Below are positions 7,943-15,783 of a stretch of 64,000 nt of DNA, piece by piece. The notes under the pieces are model-generated. The model ran no database searches. It was not told the DNA's origin and saw nothing but the letters and a program-made list of their open reading frames with translations. Positions within the stretch are counted from its first letter, which is position 1, and every line of letters begins with the position of its first letter. The DNA comes from Streptomyces sp. A2-16 (GTDB lineage Bacteria; Actinomycetota; Actinomycetes; Streptomycetales; Streptomycetaceae), in NCBI RefSeq assembly GCF_018128905.1, contig NZ_CP063808.1, forward strand, positions 5,084,001 to 5,148,000, in the 5' to 3' direction. Position numbers and translations under genes: made by a program.

Positions 7943-9184
7943 TCAGTGGGAGATGCGGCGCTTTCCGTGCTCGGGCATCGCCGAGCCGATGCCGGGCAAC
8001 TCCCGGCCGGGCAGCAGGCTGTGCCAGTACAGCCACTCGAAGGCGAGCTTGCCGAGATGGGCCGCGTGCGACTCCTTCAGCAGCGGCAGCCCGACCGGAC
8101 CCGGGAAGTGGCCCGAAAGCGGCTCGGTGTCGTAGTTGAAGTCGATCAGCAGCGCCTTGTGGAAGCCCGTCTCCACGAAGCAGTTGGCGTGCCCGTCGAA
8201 GGAGGCGTCCAGCGGCTGCCCGGCGAGGTGACGGCCGATGTTGTGCACCAGTACCTCACCCTCGAAGTGGGCCACCGAACCGGCCTTGGACGCCGACAGT
8301 CCGGCCGCGTCACCGATCGCGAACACCTCGGGACGGCCGGGGAGTTGCAGGGTGTGCGGGTCCACGGGGACGAAGCCGAGTTCGTCGCCCAGCCCCTCGG
8401 AGCGCTCGATGTACTCGGCGCCACCGTGCAGCGGCACCACGACCGCCAGATCGAAGGGCACCTCCCGTCCGTCGTACGACACCAGCCGCCCGCCCTCGCC
8501 GTCGACCTCACCGAGGGCGAACTCCGTGACCAGCTCGATGCCTTTGTTCTTCAGCAGCCCGCTCAGCGCCCTGGCCGCGACCGGCTTGGTGAACGCACCG
8601 TCCAGCGGGGTGGCGTACGTCAGCTCGACCCGGTGCCTGATGCCTCGCTGCTGGAAGTACCAGTCGGCGAGGAATGCGAACTCCAGTGGCGCCACCGGGC
8701 ACTTGAGGGGCAGGTCGGCGACATCGATCACCAGGCGGCCGCCCTCGAAGCGTTCCAGCGCCTGGTGCAGGCCGGCGGCACCAGGCAGGTCGTAGAAGGT
8801 GAAGACCTTCTCGCCCCAGCCGGGACCGGTGAGCCCCTCGGTCTCCTCGGGCAGGAGGGTGGCTCCGGTGGCGACCACCAGGACGTCGTACGACAGCCGG
8901 ATGCCTCCGGCCATGCGCACCGTCCGTGAGTCCAGGTCCACCCGCTCGATACGCGCCATCTTGTAGTCGACCGCGGGGTCGAGCTGCCGGGGGCGGGAGC
9001 GGACGAGGTGGCGCGGCTGGGCCAGCCCGAAGGGCACGAACAGCAGGCCGGGCTGGTAGAGGTGGTCGTCGTCCTGGTCGACGACCGTGATCCGGCACTC
9101 GCTCGGGTCGTATGTGCGACACAGGCGGTTGGCCGTCATGGTGCCGGCGGTTCCACCGCCGAGAATCACGATGTGTTTGCCCAT
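7943..9184 (-). CDS. Second sulfide:quinone oxidoreductase-like flavoprotein
   Basis: A 413-residue FAD protein of the bacterial/archaeal SQR family, distinct from the SQOR-like enzyme at 3718. It has the FAD motif ILGGGTAGTMTA at the N-terminus, Cys162 in LPLKCPVAPLEF, Cys335 in HANCFVETG and a second nucleotide motif FAIGDAAGLSASKAG. The C-terminal amphipathic segment LAFEWLYWHSLLPG is the expected membrane anchor to the quinone pool. It heads the operon SQR-TusE-DsrE, suggesting the persulfide product is delivered straight to protein carriers. A CstR-type operator is 58 nt upstream. Confidence 0.9.
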   Translation of the reverse strand: MGKHIVILGGGTAGTMTANRLCRTYDPSECRITVVDQDDDHLYQPGLLFVPFGLAQPRHLVRSRPRQLDPAVDYKMARIERVDLDSRTVRMAGGIRLSYDVLVVATGATLLPEETEGLTGPGWGEKVFTFYDLPGAAGLHQALERFEGGRLVIDVADLPLKCPVAPLEFAFLADWYFQQRGIRHRVELTYATPLDGAFTKPVAARALSGLLKNKGIELVTEFALGEVDGEGGRLVSYDGREVPFDLAVVVPLHGGAEYIERSEGLGDELGFVPVDPHTLQLPGRPEVFAIGDAAGLSASKAGSVAHFEGEVLVHNIGRHLAGQPLDASFDGHANCFVETGFHKALLIDFNYDTEPLSGHFPGPVGLPLLKESHAAHLGKLAFEWLYWHSLLPGRELPGIGSAMPEHGKRRISH

Positions 9185-9241
9185 GTCCCCACTGTCGTGC
9201 GGGAGATGGGAGCCGGGCATGGGCCGCTGGTCCCCACCCGA

Positions 9242-9257
9242 GTACCCGCCCGGGTAT
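9242..9257. promoter_or_regulatory. CstR/CsoR-type operator 4
   Basis: Palindrome GTACCC-GCCC-GGGTAT in the divergent region between the SQR-TusE-DsrE operon (start 9184) and the OsmC operon (start 9472). It is nearest the leftward operon. Confidence 0.75.
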
Positions 9258-9331
9258 GTGTTCGGCCGGGCCGATCGGCCCTGTGCCCATTGACCCCATG
9301 TCCATTCGTCTGCCGCGAACACCCTGATAAA

Positions 9332-9347
9332 ATACCCATCAGGGTAT
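9332..9347. promoter_or_regulatory. CstR/CsoR-type operator 5
   Basis: Palindrome ATACCC-ATCA-GGGTAT, 90 bp from operator 4 and 125 nt upstream of the OsmC start. Its AT-rich flank (ataaaat / atatct) fits a promoter for the rightward operon. Confidence 0.8.
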
Positions 9348-9471
9348 ATCTCGGCGCCACCGAACACGAGGGCCGGACGGTCCCCGTCGCACCCCGTCGG
9401 TCCCTCACCCCGCCCGGCGCCCAGCGGTCGACTGGAGTACGGAGAAACCGACACCGGAGAGGGACCCGGCC

Positions 9472-9924
9472 ATGACCCGCACCACATCACAGACCCCCGG
9501 CACGAGCCACCCCCGGACCGCGGACGTACATCGGCTGGAGGCCACCCACATCGAGGGCGACGCCTACGCCGTGAACGTCCGCGGACACCGCCTTCAGGTC
9601 GACCAACCTCTGGAGGCGGGCGGCACGGACACCGCGCCCACCCCCACCGAGCTCTTTGCGGCCTCACTCGCCACCTGCGTGGCGTTCTACGCGGGCCGCT
9701 TTCTGCACCGGCACGGTCTGCCCCAGGCCGGTCTGCGCGTGCGCACGGAGTTCACCATGGCCACCGACCGACCGCCGCGTGTCGCCGCCCTGCGGCTCGT
9801 GATCGTCCCGCCCCCGGGGCTGCCCGAGCAGCGCCGCGCGGCCCTGCTGGCAGTGGCCTCACGCTGCACAGTCCACAACACCCTGCATCAGCCGCCCGAG
9901 ATCGACATCGAGTTGGAGCCATGA
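9472..9924 (+). CDS. OsmC-family peroxidase
   Basis: A 150-residue OsmC/Ohr-family thiol peroxidase with the two conserved cysteines, Cys69 in SLATCVAFYA and Cys132 in SRCTVHNTL. These would reduce organic hydroperoxides or persulfides. The ATG at 9472 follows GAGAGGG. The stop overlaps the start of the aminotransferase gene (ATGA), so the two are translationally coupled. The link to a persulfide operator suggests the substrate may be a persulfide or polysulfide rather than a peroxide; this is inference. Confidence 0.88.
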   Translation: MTRTTSQTPGTSHPRTADVHRLEATHIEGDAYAVNVRGHRLQVDQPLEAGGTDTAPTPTELFAASLATCVAFYAGRFLHRHGLPQAGLRVRTEFTMATDRPPRVAALRLVIVPPPGLPEQRRAALLAVASRCTVHNTLHQPPEIDIELEP

Positions 9925-11615
9925 GCACTACGTCGGCGCCGACCGTGTCGCCGCTGCTGGACCGCATTCGCGGCGGGCTCATCGGCGACGACGAGGTACT
10001 GGACGGACCGTACGGCCCGACCCGGATCGTCTACGCCGACTACACCGCCTCAGGCCGCTCCCTCGACTTCATCGAGGACTTCGTCCGCGAGCAGGTGCTG
10101 CCGCGCTACGGCAACACCCACACCGAGAGCTCCAGCACCGGGTTGCAGACGACCCGGCTGCGCGAGGACGCCCGACGGATCATTCACGACGCGGTCTGTG
10201 GCGCCGCGGAGGACCTGGTGATCTTCTGCGGCTCCGGCTCGACCGCCGCGGTCAACAAGCTCGTCGGCATCCTTCAGCTGCGCCGCCCGGCCCCGCCGTC
10301 ACCGGACGAACGGCCGGTGGTGTTCGTGGGCCCCTACGAGCACCACTCCAACGAACTGCCCTGGCGCGAGTCCGTCGCGGACGTCGTGGCGATCGACGAG
10401 GACGCCGACGGCCACATCGACCTCGCCCAGCTCGAGGCGGGTCTACGGCGGTACGCGGCACGCCCGCTGTGCATCGGCAGCTTCTCCGCCGCCTCCAACG
10501 TCACCGGCATCCTCACCGACGCCGACCGCGTCGCGCGCCTGCTGCACGCGCACGGCGCCCTGTCCTTCTGGGACTACGCGGCGGCGGCACCGTACATCCC
10601 CATCCGCATGCGGGAGAGCGCACCGGGCGCCGGGGACCACAAGGACGCGTTGTTCCTGTCCCCGCACAAGTTCGTCGGGGGCCCGCAGACCCCCGGCGTG
10701 CTCGTCGTGCGGCGCGAGCTGGTGCGCAACCCGGTGCCCACCGCGCCCGGCGGCGGAACGGTCGCCTTCGTGGGCCCACTCGGTCACCGCTACCTCGACG
10801 ACCCGGTGGCCCGCGAGGAGGGCGGCACACCCGCGATCGTCGAATCCGTCCGGGCCGGACTGGTCTTCGCCCTCAAGCAAGCCGTCGGCACCGACACCAT
10901 CCAGGCCGCCGAGGAGCGCCACTGGCGCCGCGCGCTCGCCCACTGGGACCGCGTTCCCGGCATCGAGATCCTCGGCAACCACCACGCCCGCCGGCTGTCC
11001 ATCGTGTCCTTCCGCATCCGCCACGGAGAGGGCGCCCACCTGCACCACAACTACGTCGTCGCCCTGCTCAACGACCTCTTCGGCATCCAGGCCCGCGGCG
11101 GCTGCTCCTGCGCGGGCCCCTACGGCCACCGCCTGCTCGCCATCGACGCCGCCACCTCGCACGCCCTGCGCGACGAGGTCGACCGCGGTTGCGACGGCAT
11201 CAAGCCGGGGTGGGTCCGCGTCAACTTCAACTACTTCATCAGCGACACCGTCCGCGACTACCTCATCGGCGCCGTCGAACTGATCGCCAGGCACGGACAT
11301 CGACTCCTGCCCGACTACCGTTTCGATCCGCGCACCGGGCAGTGGCGCCACCACGGCGGCCCCGCCGCACCTCCGCTGCGGCTGACCGATGTGCGCTTCG
11401 GCACGGAGGGCGCGATCACCTCCCCGGCACCCCGGCACCGTCGGCTGGGCGAGGAGGCGCTGGCCGGTCAACTCGACCGCGCCCGCGCGGTACTGACGGC
11501 CGGGCCCGACCAGGTCGGCGACGGGCCCACCGGACTCCCGGCCGACTTCGAGCGCATGCGCTGGTTCCCGCTGCCGCCCGCCTGCGTGGAACAAACGCAC
11601 ACCGGCACTGGTTGA
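9921..11615 (+). CDS. Class V aminotransferase / cysteine-desulfurase-like protein
   Basis: A 564-residue PLP enzyme of the aminotransferase class V fold. The N-terminal YADYTASGRSL, Asp218 (FWDYAAAAPY), PLP-binding Lys250 (SPHKFVGGPQTPG) and Cys395/Cys397 (RGGCSCAGPYGHR) are those of a desulfurase/lyase-like branch. It is much longer than the roughly 400 residues of IscS/SufS owing to a C-terminal extension from about 470. Coupled to OsmC by a 4-nt overlap and under a CstR-type operator, it may release or accept sulfane sulfur from cysteine-type substrates. The actual substrate cannot be read. Confidence 0.85.
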   Translation: MSTTSAPTVSPLLDRIRGGLIGDDEVLDGPYGPTRIVYADYTASGRSLDFIEDFVREQVLPRYGNTHTESSSTGLQTTRLREDARRIIHDAVCGAAEDLVIFCGSGSTAAVNKLVGILQLRRPAPPSPDERPVVFVGPYEHHSNELPWRESVADVVAIDEDADGHIDLAQLEAGLRRYAARPLCIGSFSAASNVTGILTDADRVARLLHAHGALSFWDYAAAAPYIPIRMRESAPGAGDHKDALFLSPHKFVGGPQTPGVLVVRRELVRNPVPTAPGGGTVAFVGPLGHRYLDDPVAREEGGTPAIVESVRAGLVFALKQAVGTDTIQAAEERHWRRALAHWDRVPGIEILGNHHARRLSIVSFRIRHGEGAHLHHNYVVALLNDLFGIQARGGCSCAGPYGHRLLAIDAATSHALRDEVDRGCDGIKPGWVRVNFNYFISDTVRDYLIGAVELIARHGHRLLPDYRFDPRTGQWRHHGGPAAPPLRLTDVRFGTEGAITSPAPRHRRLGEEALAGQLDRARAVLTAGPDQVGDGPTGLPADFERMRWFPLPPACVEQTHTGTG

Positions 11616-11630
11616 ACCGGCAGGACGAAA

Positions 11631-11646
11631 ATACCCCCATGGGTAT
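11631..11646. promoter_or_regulatory. CstR/CsoR-type operator 6
   Basis: Palindrome ATACCC-CCAT-GGGTAT ending 18 nt before the thioredoxin ATG, immediately upstream of its GGAGGAA ribosome site. It lies 15 nt after the aminotransferase stop, so thioredoxin has its own control. Confidence 0.85.
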
Positions 11647-11664
11647 ACAGAGCGGAGGAACCGC

Positions 11665-12036
11665 ATGCCGACCGTCGAGCTCACCAAGGACAACTTCGAG
11701 GAGACCGTCACAGGCTCCGACATCCTGCTGATCGACTTCTGGGCCGCCTGGTGCGGACCGTGCCGGATGTTCGGCCCCGTCTACGACAAGGCGTCCGAGC
11801 GCCACCCGGACATCGTCTTCGGCAAGGTCGACACCGAGGCACAGCCCGAACTCGCCGGCGCCTTCCAGATCTCCTCCATCCCCACCCTGATGGCCGTCCG
11901 CGACCGGACCGTCCTGTACTCGCAGCCCGGCGCGCTGCCACCGCAGGCGCTGGAGGAGCTCATCGCAAAGATCCGTGCCGTCGACATGGACGACGTGCGC
12001 CGGAAGGCCGCCGCGGGCTCGGCGGAGGCGAGCTGA
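11665..12036 (+). CDS. Thioredoxin
   Basis: A 123-residue thioredoxin with the WCGPC redox site (Cys30, Cys33), cis-Pro in SSIPTLMAV, and a C-terminal helix extended by about 15 residues relative to the 105-110 usual length. It would reduce persulfidated proteins and recycle rhodanese or SQR products. A private CstR-type operator lies just upstream. It is convergent with the rhodanese-DUF2892 gene. Confidence 0.93.
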   Translation: MPTVELTKDNFEETVTGSDILLIDFWAAWCGPCRMFGPVYDKASERHPDIVFGKVDTEAQPELAGAFQISSIPTLMAVRDRTVLYSQPGALPPQALEELIAKIRAVDMDDVRRKAAAGSAEAS

Positions 12037-12039
12037 AGC

Positions 12040-12073
12040 CCGGGGCGGCCGTCGGACACGCAGGACGCCCCGG
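12040..12073. terminator. Hairpin between convergent thioredoxin and rhodanese genes
   Basis: Stem CCGGGGC/GCCCCGG with a 20-nt loop in the 47-nt gap between the two convergent stops. It may serve both directions. There is no T tract. Confidence 0.4.
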
Positions 12074-12083
12074 AACTTCGGGA

Positions 12084-12671
12084 TCAGCGGGTGCGCAGAG
12101 CGGCGAGCGTGGCGTCGAGGTCGGCCGCGCGGGGGCGGTTGTGCGGCAGCTTGCCGAGCATGACCGCCATGCCGCAGGTGTTGGTGAGGGCGGAGAAGAC
12201 CAGGCCGCCCGCGATGCCGGCCGAGATCAGGAGGAGGGCCGGATGCACGAGCAGGCCCAGAACCAGGCCGAGGAGCACCATGCTGCCGGCGGTGAAGCGC
12301 ACCTGGCGTTCCATGCTCCAGCCGGTACGGGTGCCGCAGGCCGCCGGGGTGTGCAGGTCGTGCCCCTGAGCGGCCCAGGCGCCTGTGCCGCCGGCCAGCG
12401 TCGCCGTGGCGACGCCCTGCTCGGCCAGCAGCTTGCAGGCGTTCTCCGAGCGGGCGCCCGAGGCGCACACGACGAGGACGTCGCCGCGCCCGGCAGCGTG
12501 CCGTATTTCCGGCAGCGCCCGCCGGAGCTGGTCCAGGGGGATGTTGAGCGCGCCGGGCAGATGGCCGGAGGCGTACTCGGCGGGTGTGCGCACGTCGATG
12601 ACGGTCAGTTCGTGCAGCCGCGTGCGGGCCTGCTCGGTGCCGAGAGCGACAGGGGCGGGGGTGTTGGTCAT
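12084..12671 (-). CDS. Membrane rhodanese (rhodanese-DUF2892 fusion, YgaP-like)
   Basis: A 195-residue fusion. The rhodanese domain (about 10-110) has Cys69 in VVCASGARS. The C-terminal DUF2892 part (about 120-195) begins near MERQVRF and has two membrane segments followed by NTCGMAVMLGKLPHNR, the usual YgaP-type ending. It would place a sulfurtransferase at the inner face of the membrane. The ATG at 12671 is divergent from the CstR gene, and a single operator lies between them. Confidence 0.9.
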   Translation of the reverse strand: MTNTPAPVALGTEQARTRLHELTVIDVRTPAEYASGHLPGALNIPLDQLRRALPEIRHAAGRGDVLVVCASGARSENACKLLAEQGVATATLAGGTGAWAAQGHDLHTPAACGTRTGWSMERQVRFTAGSMVLLGLVLGLLVHPALLLISAGIAGGLVFSALTNTCGMAVMLGKLPHNRPRAADLDATLAALRTR

Positions 12672-12720
12672 GACAGGTGTGATCCTTAATGGTCGCCGCC
12701 GTCCCGAACCGGGACGTACA

Positions 12721-12736
12721 GTACCCCTAGGGGTAT
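12721..12736. promoter_or_regulatory. CstR/CsoR-type operator 7 (autoregulatory)
   Basis: Palindrome GTACCC-CTAG-GGGTAT, 17 nt before the repressor start and 49 nt before the divergent rhodanese start. One site can control both, giving autoregulation. Confidence 0.85.
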
Positions 12737-12753
12737 TTCTTGAGGGAGTGAAC

Positions 12754-13041
12754 GTGGAACTGGAACTCGAGGGCGCGGACCTGAAGGCTGTGCTCAACCG
12801 GCTGCGCCGGGCACAGGGTCAGATCTCCGGGGTGATCCGGATGATCGAGGAGGGACGTGACTGCGAGGACGTCGTCACGCAGCTCGCCGCCGCCTCGCGC
12901 GCGCTGGACCGGGCCGGTTTCGCGATCATCGCCACCGGACTGCAGCAGTGCATGACCGACATGGAGTCGGGGCGCAAGAACGGTGAGGACCCCGAGGCGA
13001 TGCGCGCCCGCCTGGAGAAGCTGTTCCTGTCCCTGGCATGA
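12754..13041 (+). CDS. cstR: CsoR-family repressor, CstR-like persulfide sensor
   Basis: A 95-residue all-helical CsoR/RcnR-family repressor. The GTG at 12754 has AGGGA 6 nt upstream; an in-frame GTG 6 nt earlier overlaps that site. RLRRAQGQISGVIRMIE is the DNA-contacting helix of the family. The two sensing cysteines are Cys37 (GRDCEDV) and Cys66 (LQQCM), 29 residues apart as in Staphylococcus CstR. The His of copper-sensing CsoR, four residues before the second Cys, is Gly62. Persulfide/polysulfide sensing through a di- or trisulfide is therefore favoured over copper. It is the only such repressor in the window and the obvious owner of the nine operators. Confidence 0.92.
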   Translation: MELELEGADLKAVLNRLRRAQGQISGVIRMIEEGRDCEDVVTQLAAASRALDRAGFAIIATGLQQCMTDMESGRKNGEDPEAMRARLEKLFLSLA

Positions 13042-13062
13042 GGACGGTCGCCTCGGCGGCCT

Positions 13063-13809
13063 TCACAGCAGTGCGTCGATGAGCATGAAGGCCGCGACGG
13101 CCAGCAGCACCATCGCGAAGATCCGCTGGAGCGTGTGCCCGGAGACCTTCGTGGCCAGCCGCTTGCCGTCCCACGCGCCGAGGATCGCGGCCCCGACGAA
13201 CGGCCCGACGATCGCCCAGTCCAGCCCTTCGAGCGTGCCGGCGCGCATCGACAGTGCGGCCAGCGAGTTGACGGTGATGACCAGCAGGCTGGTCCCGACG
13301 GCGTTGCGCATCCGCATGCCCAGCACTCCCACCAGCGCAGGTACGGCGAGAAAGCCTCCGCCGACCCCCAGGACACCGGTGACCGCACCAAGGCCGGCGC
13401 CGGTTGCCGCCGCCCGCCCCGGCCGTACCGTCACAGCTCCGTCCGCGACGGGCCGGGTGCGCAGCATGCGCACCGCCGCCACCCCCGCAACCGCGCCGAA
13501 GGCCGCCGTGAGCACAGCCTCGGGGATGCGGTCGGCGAGCGCGCCACTCGCCATCGCAGGGCCGATCCCGGCCGCCGCGAACAGCAGCCCCATGCGCCAG
13601 CGCACGTTGCCGTCGCGGGCGTGCGCGACCATCGCGGTCACCGAGGTGAGCGTGACGATGACCAGGCTCGCGGTCGTCGCGCCGACCGGGCTGAAGCCGA
13701 GTAGGTAGATCAGCGCCGGAACGGCCAGGACGCTGCCGCCGCCTCCGAGCGCGCCCAGAGCGAGGCCGATGACCGCTCCGGCAGCCAGGGCGAGTATGAG
13801 TGCGCTCAC
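13063..13809 (-). CDS. TauE/SafE-family sulfur oxyanion exporter
   Basis: A 248-residue polytopic membrane protein of the TauE/SafE family with two repeated halves, each with a Gly-rich loop (ALGGGGSVLAVPALIY and GVLGVGGGFLAVPALV), and about eight membrane segments. Family members export sulfite, sulfoacetate or thiosulfate. The GTG at 13809 overlaps the upstream rhodanese stop (GTGA). As the last gene of a dioxygenase-rhodanese-TauE operon it most likely removes the sulfite or thiosulfate formed. Confidence 0.9.
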   Translation of the reverse strand: MSALILALAAGAVIGLALGALGGGGSVLAVPALIYLLGFSPVGATTASLVIVTLTSVTAMVAHARDGNVRWRMGLLFAAAGIGPAMASGALADRIPEAVLTAAFGAVAGVAAVRMLRTRPVADGAVTVRPGRAAATGAGLGAVTGVLGVGGGFLAVPALVGVLGMRMRNAVGTSLLVITVNSLAALSMRAGTLEGLDWAIVGPFVGAAILGAWDGKRLATKVSGHTLQRIFAMVLLAVAAFMLIDALL

Positions 13810-14192
13810 GCGACGGTGCCGTCCTGTCCGCGCGCGTCCACCACCGGCAGCCCCGCCCTGGCCCAGTCCCGCATCCCGCCGACCACGTCGACGGCCTGCG
13901 CTCCGCGCGCGACGAGCAGTTCGGCGGCCTGCCGGGAACGGTTGCCGGAACGGCAGATCACCAGCAGGGGCCGCGCCTGCGCCTGAGCGGGCAGCCCCGC
14001 CCCGGCGACCAGCGCCGACAGGGGCAGGTGCACGGCGCCCGGCGCATGGCCCGCCTGCCACTCGTAGGGCTCGCGCACGTCCAGCAGGACAGCGGCACCG
14101 CCGCTCGGGGCGTTGGCGTGCCCGGTGCGTACGGCCGCCTCCTGCACGCTCACGCGCCTCGGCCTGCCCCGGTCCCGTCGGAAGATGCTCAT
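13806..14192 (-). CDS. Single-domain rhodanese
   Basis: A 128-residue rhodanese with LLDVREPYEWQAGHAPGAVH and active-site Cys80 (VICRSGNRSR). It starts at ATG 14192 with only a weak ribosome site, 61 nt after the dioxygenase fusion gene, and its stop overlaps the TauE/SafE start. It is the third Cys-containing stand-alone or fused rhodanese of the regulon, distinct in sequence from the one at 3344. Confidence 0.9.
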   Translation of the reverse strand: MSIFRRDRGRPRRVSVQEAAVRTGHANAPSGGAAVLLDVREPYEWQAGHAPGAVHLPLSALVAGAGLPAQAQARPLLVICRSGNRSRQAAELLVARGAQAVDVVGGMRDWARAGLPVVDARGQDGTVA

Positions 14193-14253
14193 CTCGGTTT
14201 CTGGCTCCAGTTCGTCACGGAAGTTCGGTCTGCGTCCTCGGTGCCCGGCACCG

Positions 14254-15615
14254 TCAGGGGATCCGCAGGTCCAGGCCCACCTTCTCGGCGGCCTCGAAGG
14301 AGTCGTCGACGGCGACGACGTCCCGGCCGGCGGCGTCCAGCAGGGAGGCGGCGATCGCGGCGCGCATGCCGCCGGCGCAGTGCACCCAGACCTCGCCCTC
14401 GGGAACCTCGTGGATGCGGCGGGGCAAGGTGTGGATCGGGATGTGCACCGAGCCCTCGACATAGCCGTCGGAGCGTTCCGAGGCGCGGCGCACGTCCAGG
14501 ACGACGACGTCCGCGGCCCGTCCCGCCAGGTCGGCGAAGGTTCCTCGCGGGAAGGAGGCAGGCGTCTCGCTCTCGCGTACCCAGTCGGCCGGCCCGCCGG
14601 TGGCCGCGGCGGCCGGGCGGTCGATACCCACCCGCACCAGCTCACGCTGCGCGGCAGCGAGTCGGTCGGGCGAGTCGGCAAGCAGCGTGACCGGCTTGCC
14701 CCACGGGATCAGCCAGGCCAGATACGTGGCGAGCTGCCCCTCCGCCTCGAAGTTGAAGGAGCCCGCCACATGCCCCTCGGCGAAGGCGACCCGGTTGCGC
14801 AGGTCGACCACCCACTCCCCCGCCGCGAGCCGCGCGGCAATCTCGTCGGCATCAGCGACCGCAGGCGGGGTCAGGTCGACGGGCGCGGGTCCTGCGGCGT
14901 TGGCCGGGCCCATGTGCGTGTAGTAGGCGGGCACGTCGTCCAGACCGGCGAGCAGGTCGGCGACAAAGGTGTCCACGTCCCGGGTGAGGGCCTCGTTGGA
15001 CACCTTCTCCTTGCCGATGGTCGTCTCGCCGCCCTCGGCCTGGGAGGAGGAGCAGAAGCTGCCGAAGCCGTGGGTGGGCAGCACGGCCGTCTCGTCGGGC
15101 AGCTCGGACGCCAGCCGGTGGGCGGAGGCGTGCTGGGCGCGGGCCAGGTGCTCGGTCAGCCGGGGTTCGACCAGGTCGGGGCGGCCGACGGTGCCGATGA
15201 GCAGCGAGCCGCCGGTGAACGCCGCGACGGCCGTGCCGTTCTCCTCCAGTACGTAGGAGGTGTGGTGCGGGGTGTGCCCGGGGGTGGCCAGCGCGCGCAG
15301 GACCAGGCCGGCGCCGGGATCGATGGCCGTCCGGTCACCGTCGTCCACCGGCACCCGGCCGAAGGAGACCCGTGCCGCGGCCGGAACCAGGTAGGCGGCG
15401 CCTGTGACCCGGGCGAGTTCCAGGCCCCCGGTGACGTAGTCGTTGTGGACGTGCGTCTCGGCCACGTGCGAGATCCGCACGCCGCGCCGAGCGGCCGCCT
15501 CGATCACCTGATCGACGTCGCGCGGCGGGTCGATCACGACCGCTGTCCGCTCACCGCCCGCCAGGTAGCTGCGGTTGCCGAGCCCCGACACCTCGATTGT
15601 GTCGACGAAGAACAC
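14254..15615 (-). CDS. MBL-fold/rhodanese fusion, second persulfide dioxygenase-like protein
   Basis: A 453-residue fusion with the same order as the protein at 5067: MBL domain, Cys-less rhodanese domain, then a rhodanese domain with Cys413 (WVHCAGGMRAA). The GTG at 15615 has GGGAG 6 nt upstream. MBL residues His55 and His57 (ETHVHND) and His114 (TPGHT) are kept, but the Asp that completes the metal site in ETHE1-like enzymes (TGDALF in the other copy) is Gly135 here (FTGGSLL). The two fusions are thus old paralogues and may differ in metal use or reaction. Operator 8 lies 24 nt upstream. Confidence 0.9.
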   Translation of the reverse strand: MFFVDTIEVSGLGNRSYLAGGERTAVVIDPPRDVDQVIEAAARRGVRISHVAETHVHNDYVTGGLELARVTGAAYLVPAAARVSFGRVPVDDGDRTAIDPGAGLVLRALATPGHTPHHTSYVLEENGTAVAAFTGGSLLIGTVGRPDLVEPRLTEHLARAQHASAHRLASELPDETAVLPTHGFGSFCSSSQAEGGETTIGKEKVSNEALTRDVDTFVADLLAGLDDVPAYYTHMGPANAAGPAPVDLTPPAVADADEIAARLAAGEWVVDLRNRVAFAEGHVAGSFNFEAEGQLATYLAWLIPWGKPVTLLADSPDRLAAAQRELVRVGIDRPAAAATGGPADWVRESETPASFPRGTFADLAGRAADVVVLDVRRASERSDGYVEGSVHIPIHTLPRRIHEVPEGEVWVHCAGGMRAAIAASLLDAAGRDVVAVDDSFEAAEKVGLDLRIP

Positions 15616-15639
15616 GCCGTGCTCCCTTCCGGTGGAGAA

Positions 15640-15655
15640 ATACCCTGGGGGGTAT
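15640..15655. promoter_or_regulatory. CstR/CsoR-type operator 8
   Basis: Palindrome ATACCC-TGGG-GGGTAT, 24 nt upstream of the leftward dioxygenase-like gene and next to its ribosome site. Confidence 0.85.
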
Positions 15656-15673
15656 ACCATCGAAGGTAGCACA

Positions 15674-15689
15674 GTACCCCCGGGGGTAT
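15674..15689. promoter_or_regulatory. CstR/CsoR-type operator 9
   Basis: Palindrome GTACCC-CCGG-GGGTAT, 34 bp from operator 8 and 94 nt upstream of the DUF302 start. Tandem sites in this divergent region probably control both directions. Confidence 0.85.
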
Positions 15690-15783
15690 TTCCAGAGGCC
15701 TGGAAGCCCTCGGGACGCGCCACGAGTTCCTCGCACACGGCCGGACACCCGCCCGGCACCAGCCACCGAGAAAGGCCCTGCCC

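Noticed and set aside
12754..13041. Copper-sensing CsoR with copper operators
   Set aside because: The copper-ligand His is Gly62 and no copper transporter or chaperone gene is near; all neighbours are sulfur genes. Copper control is not fully excluded because CsoR operators look alike.
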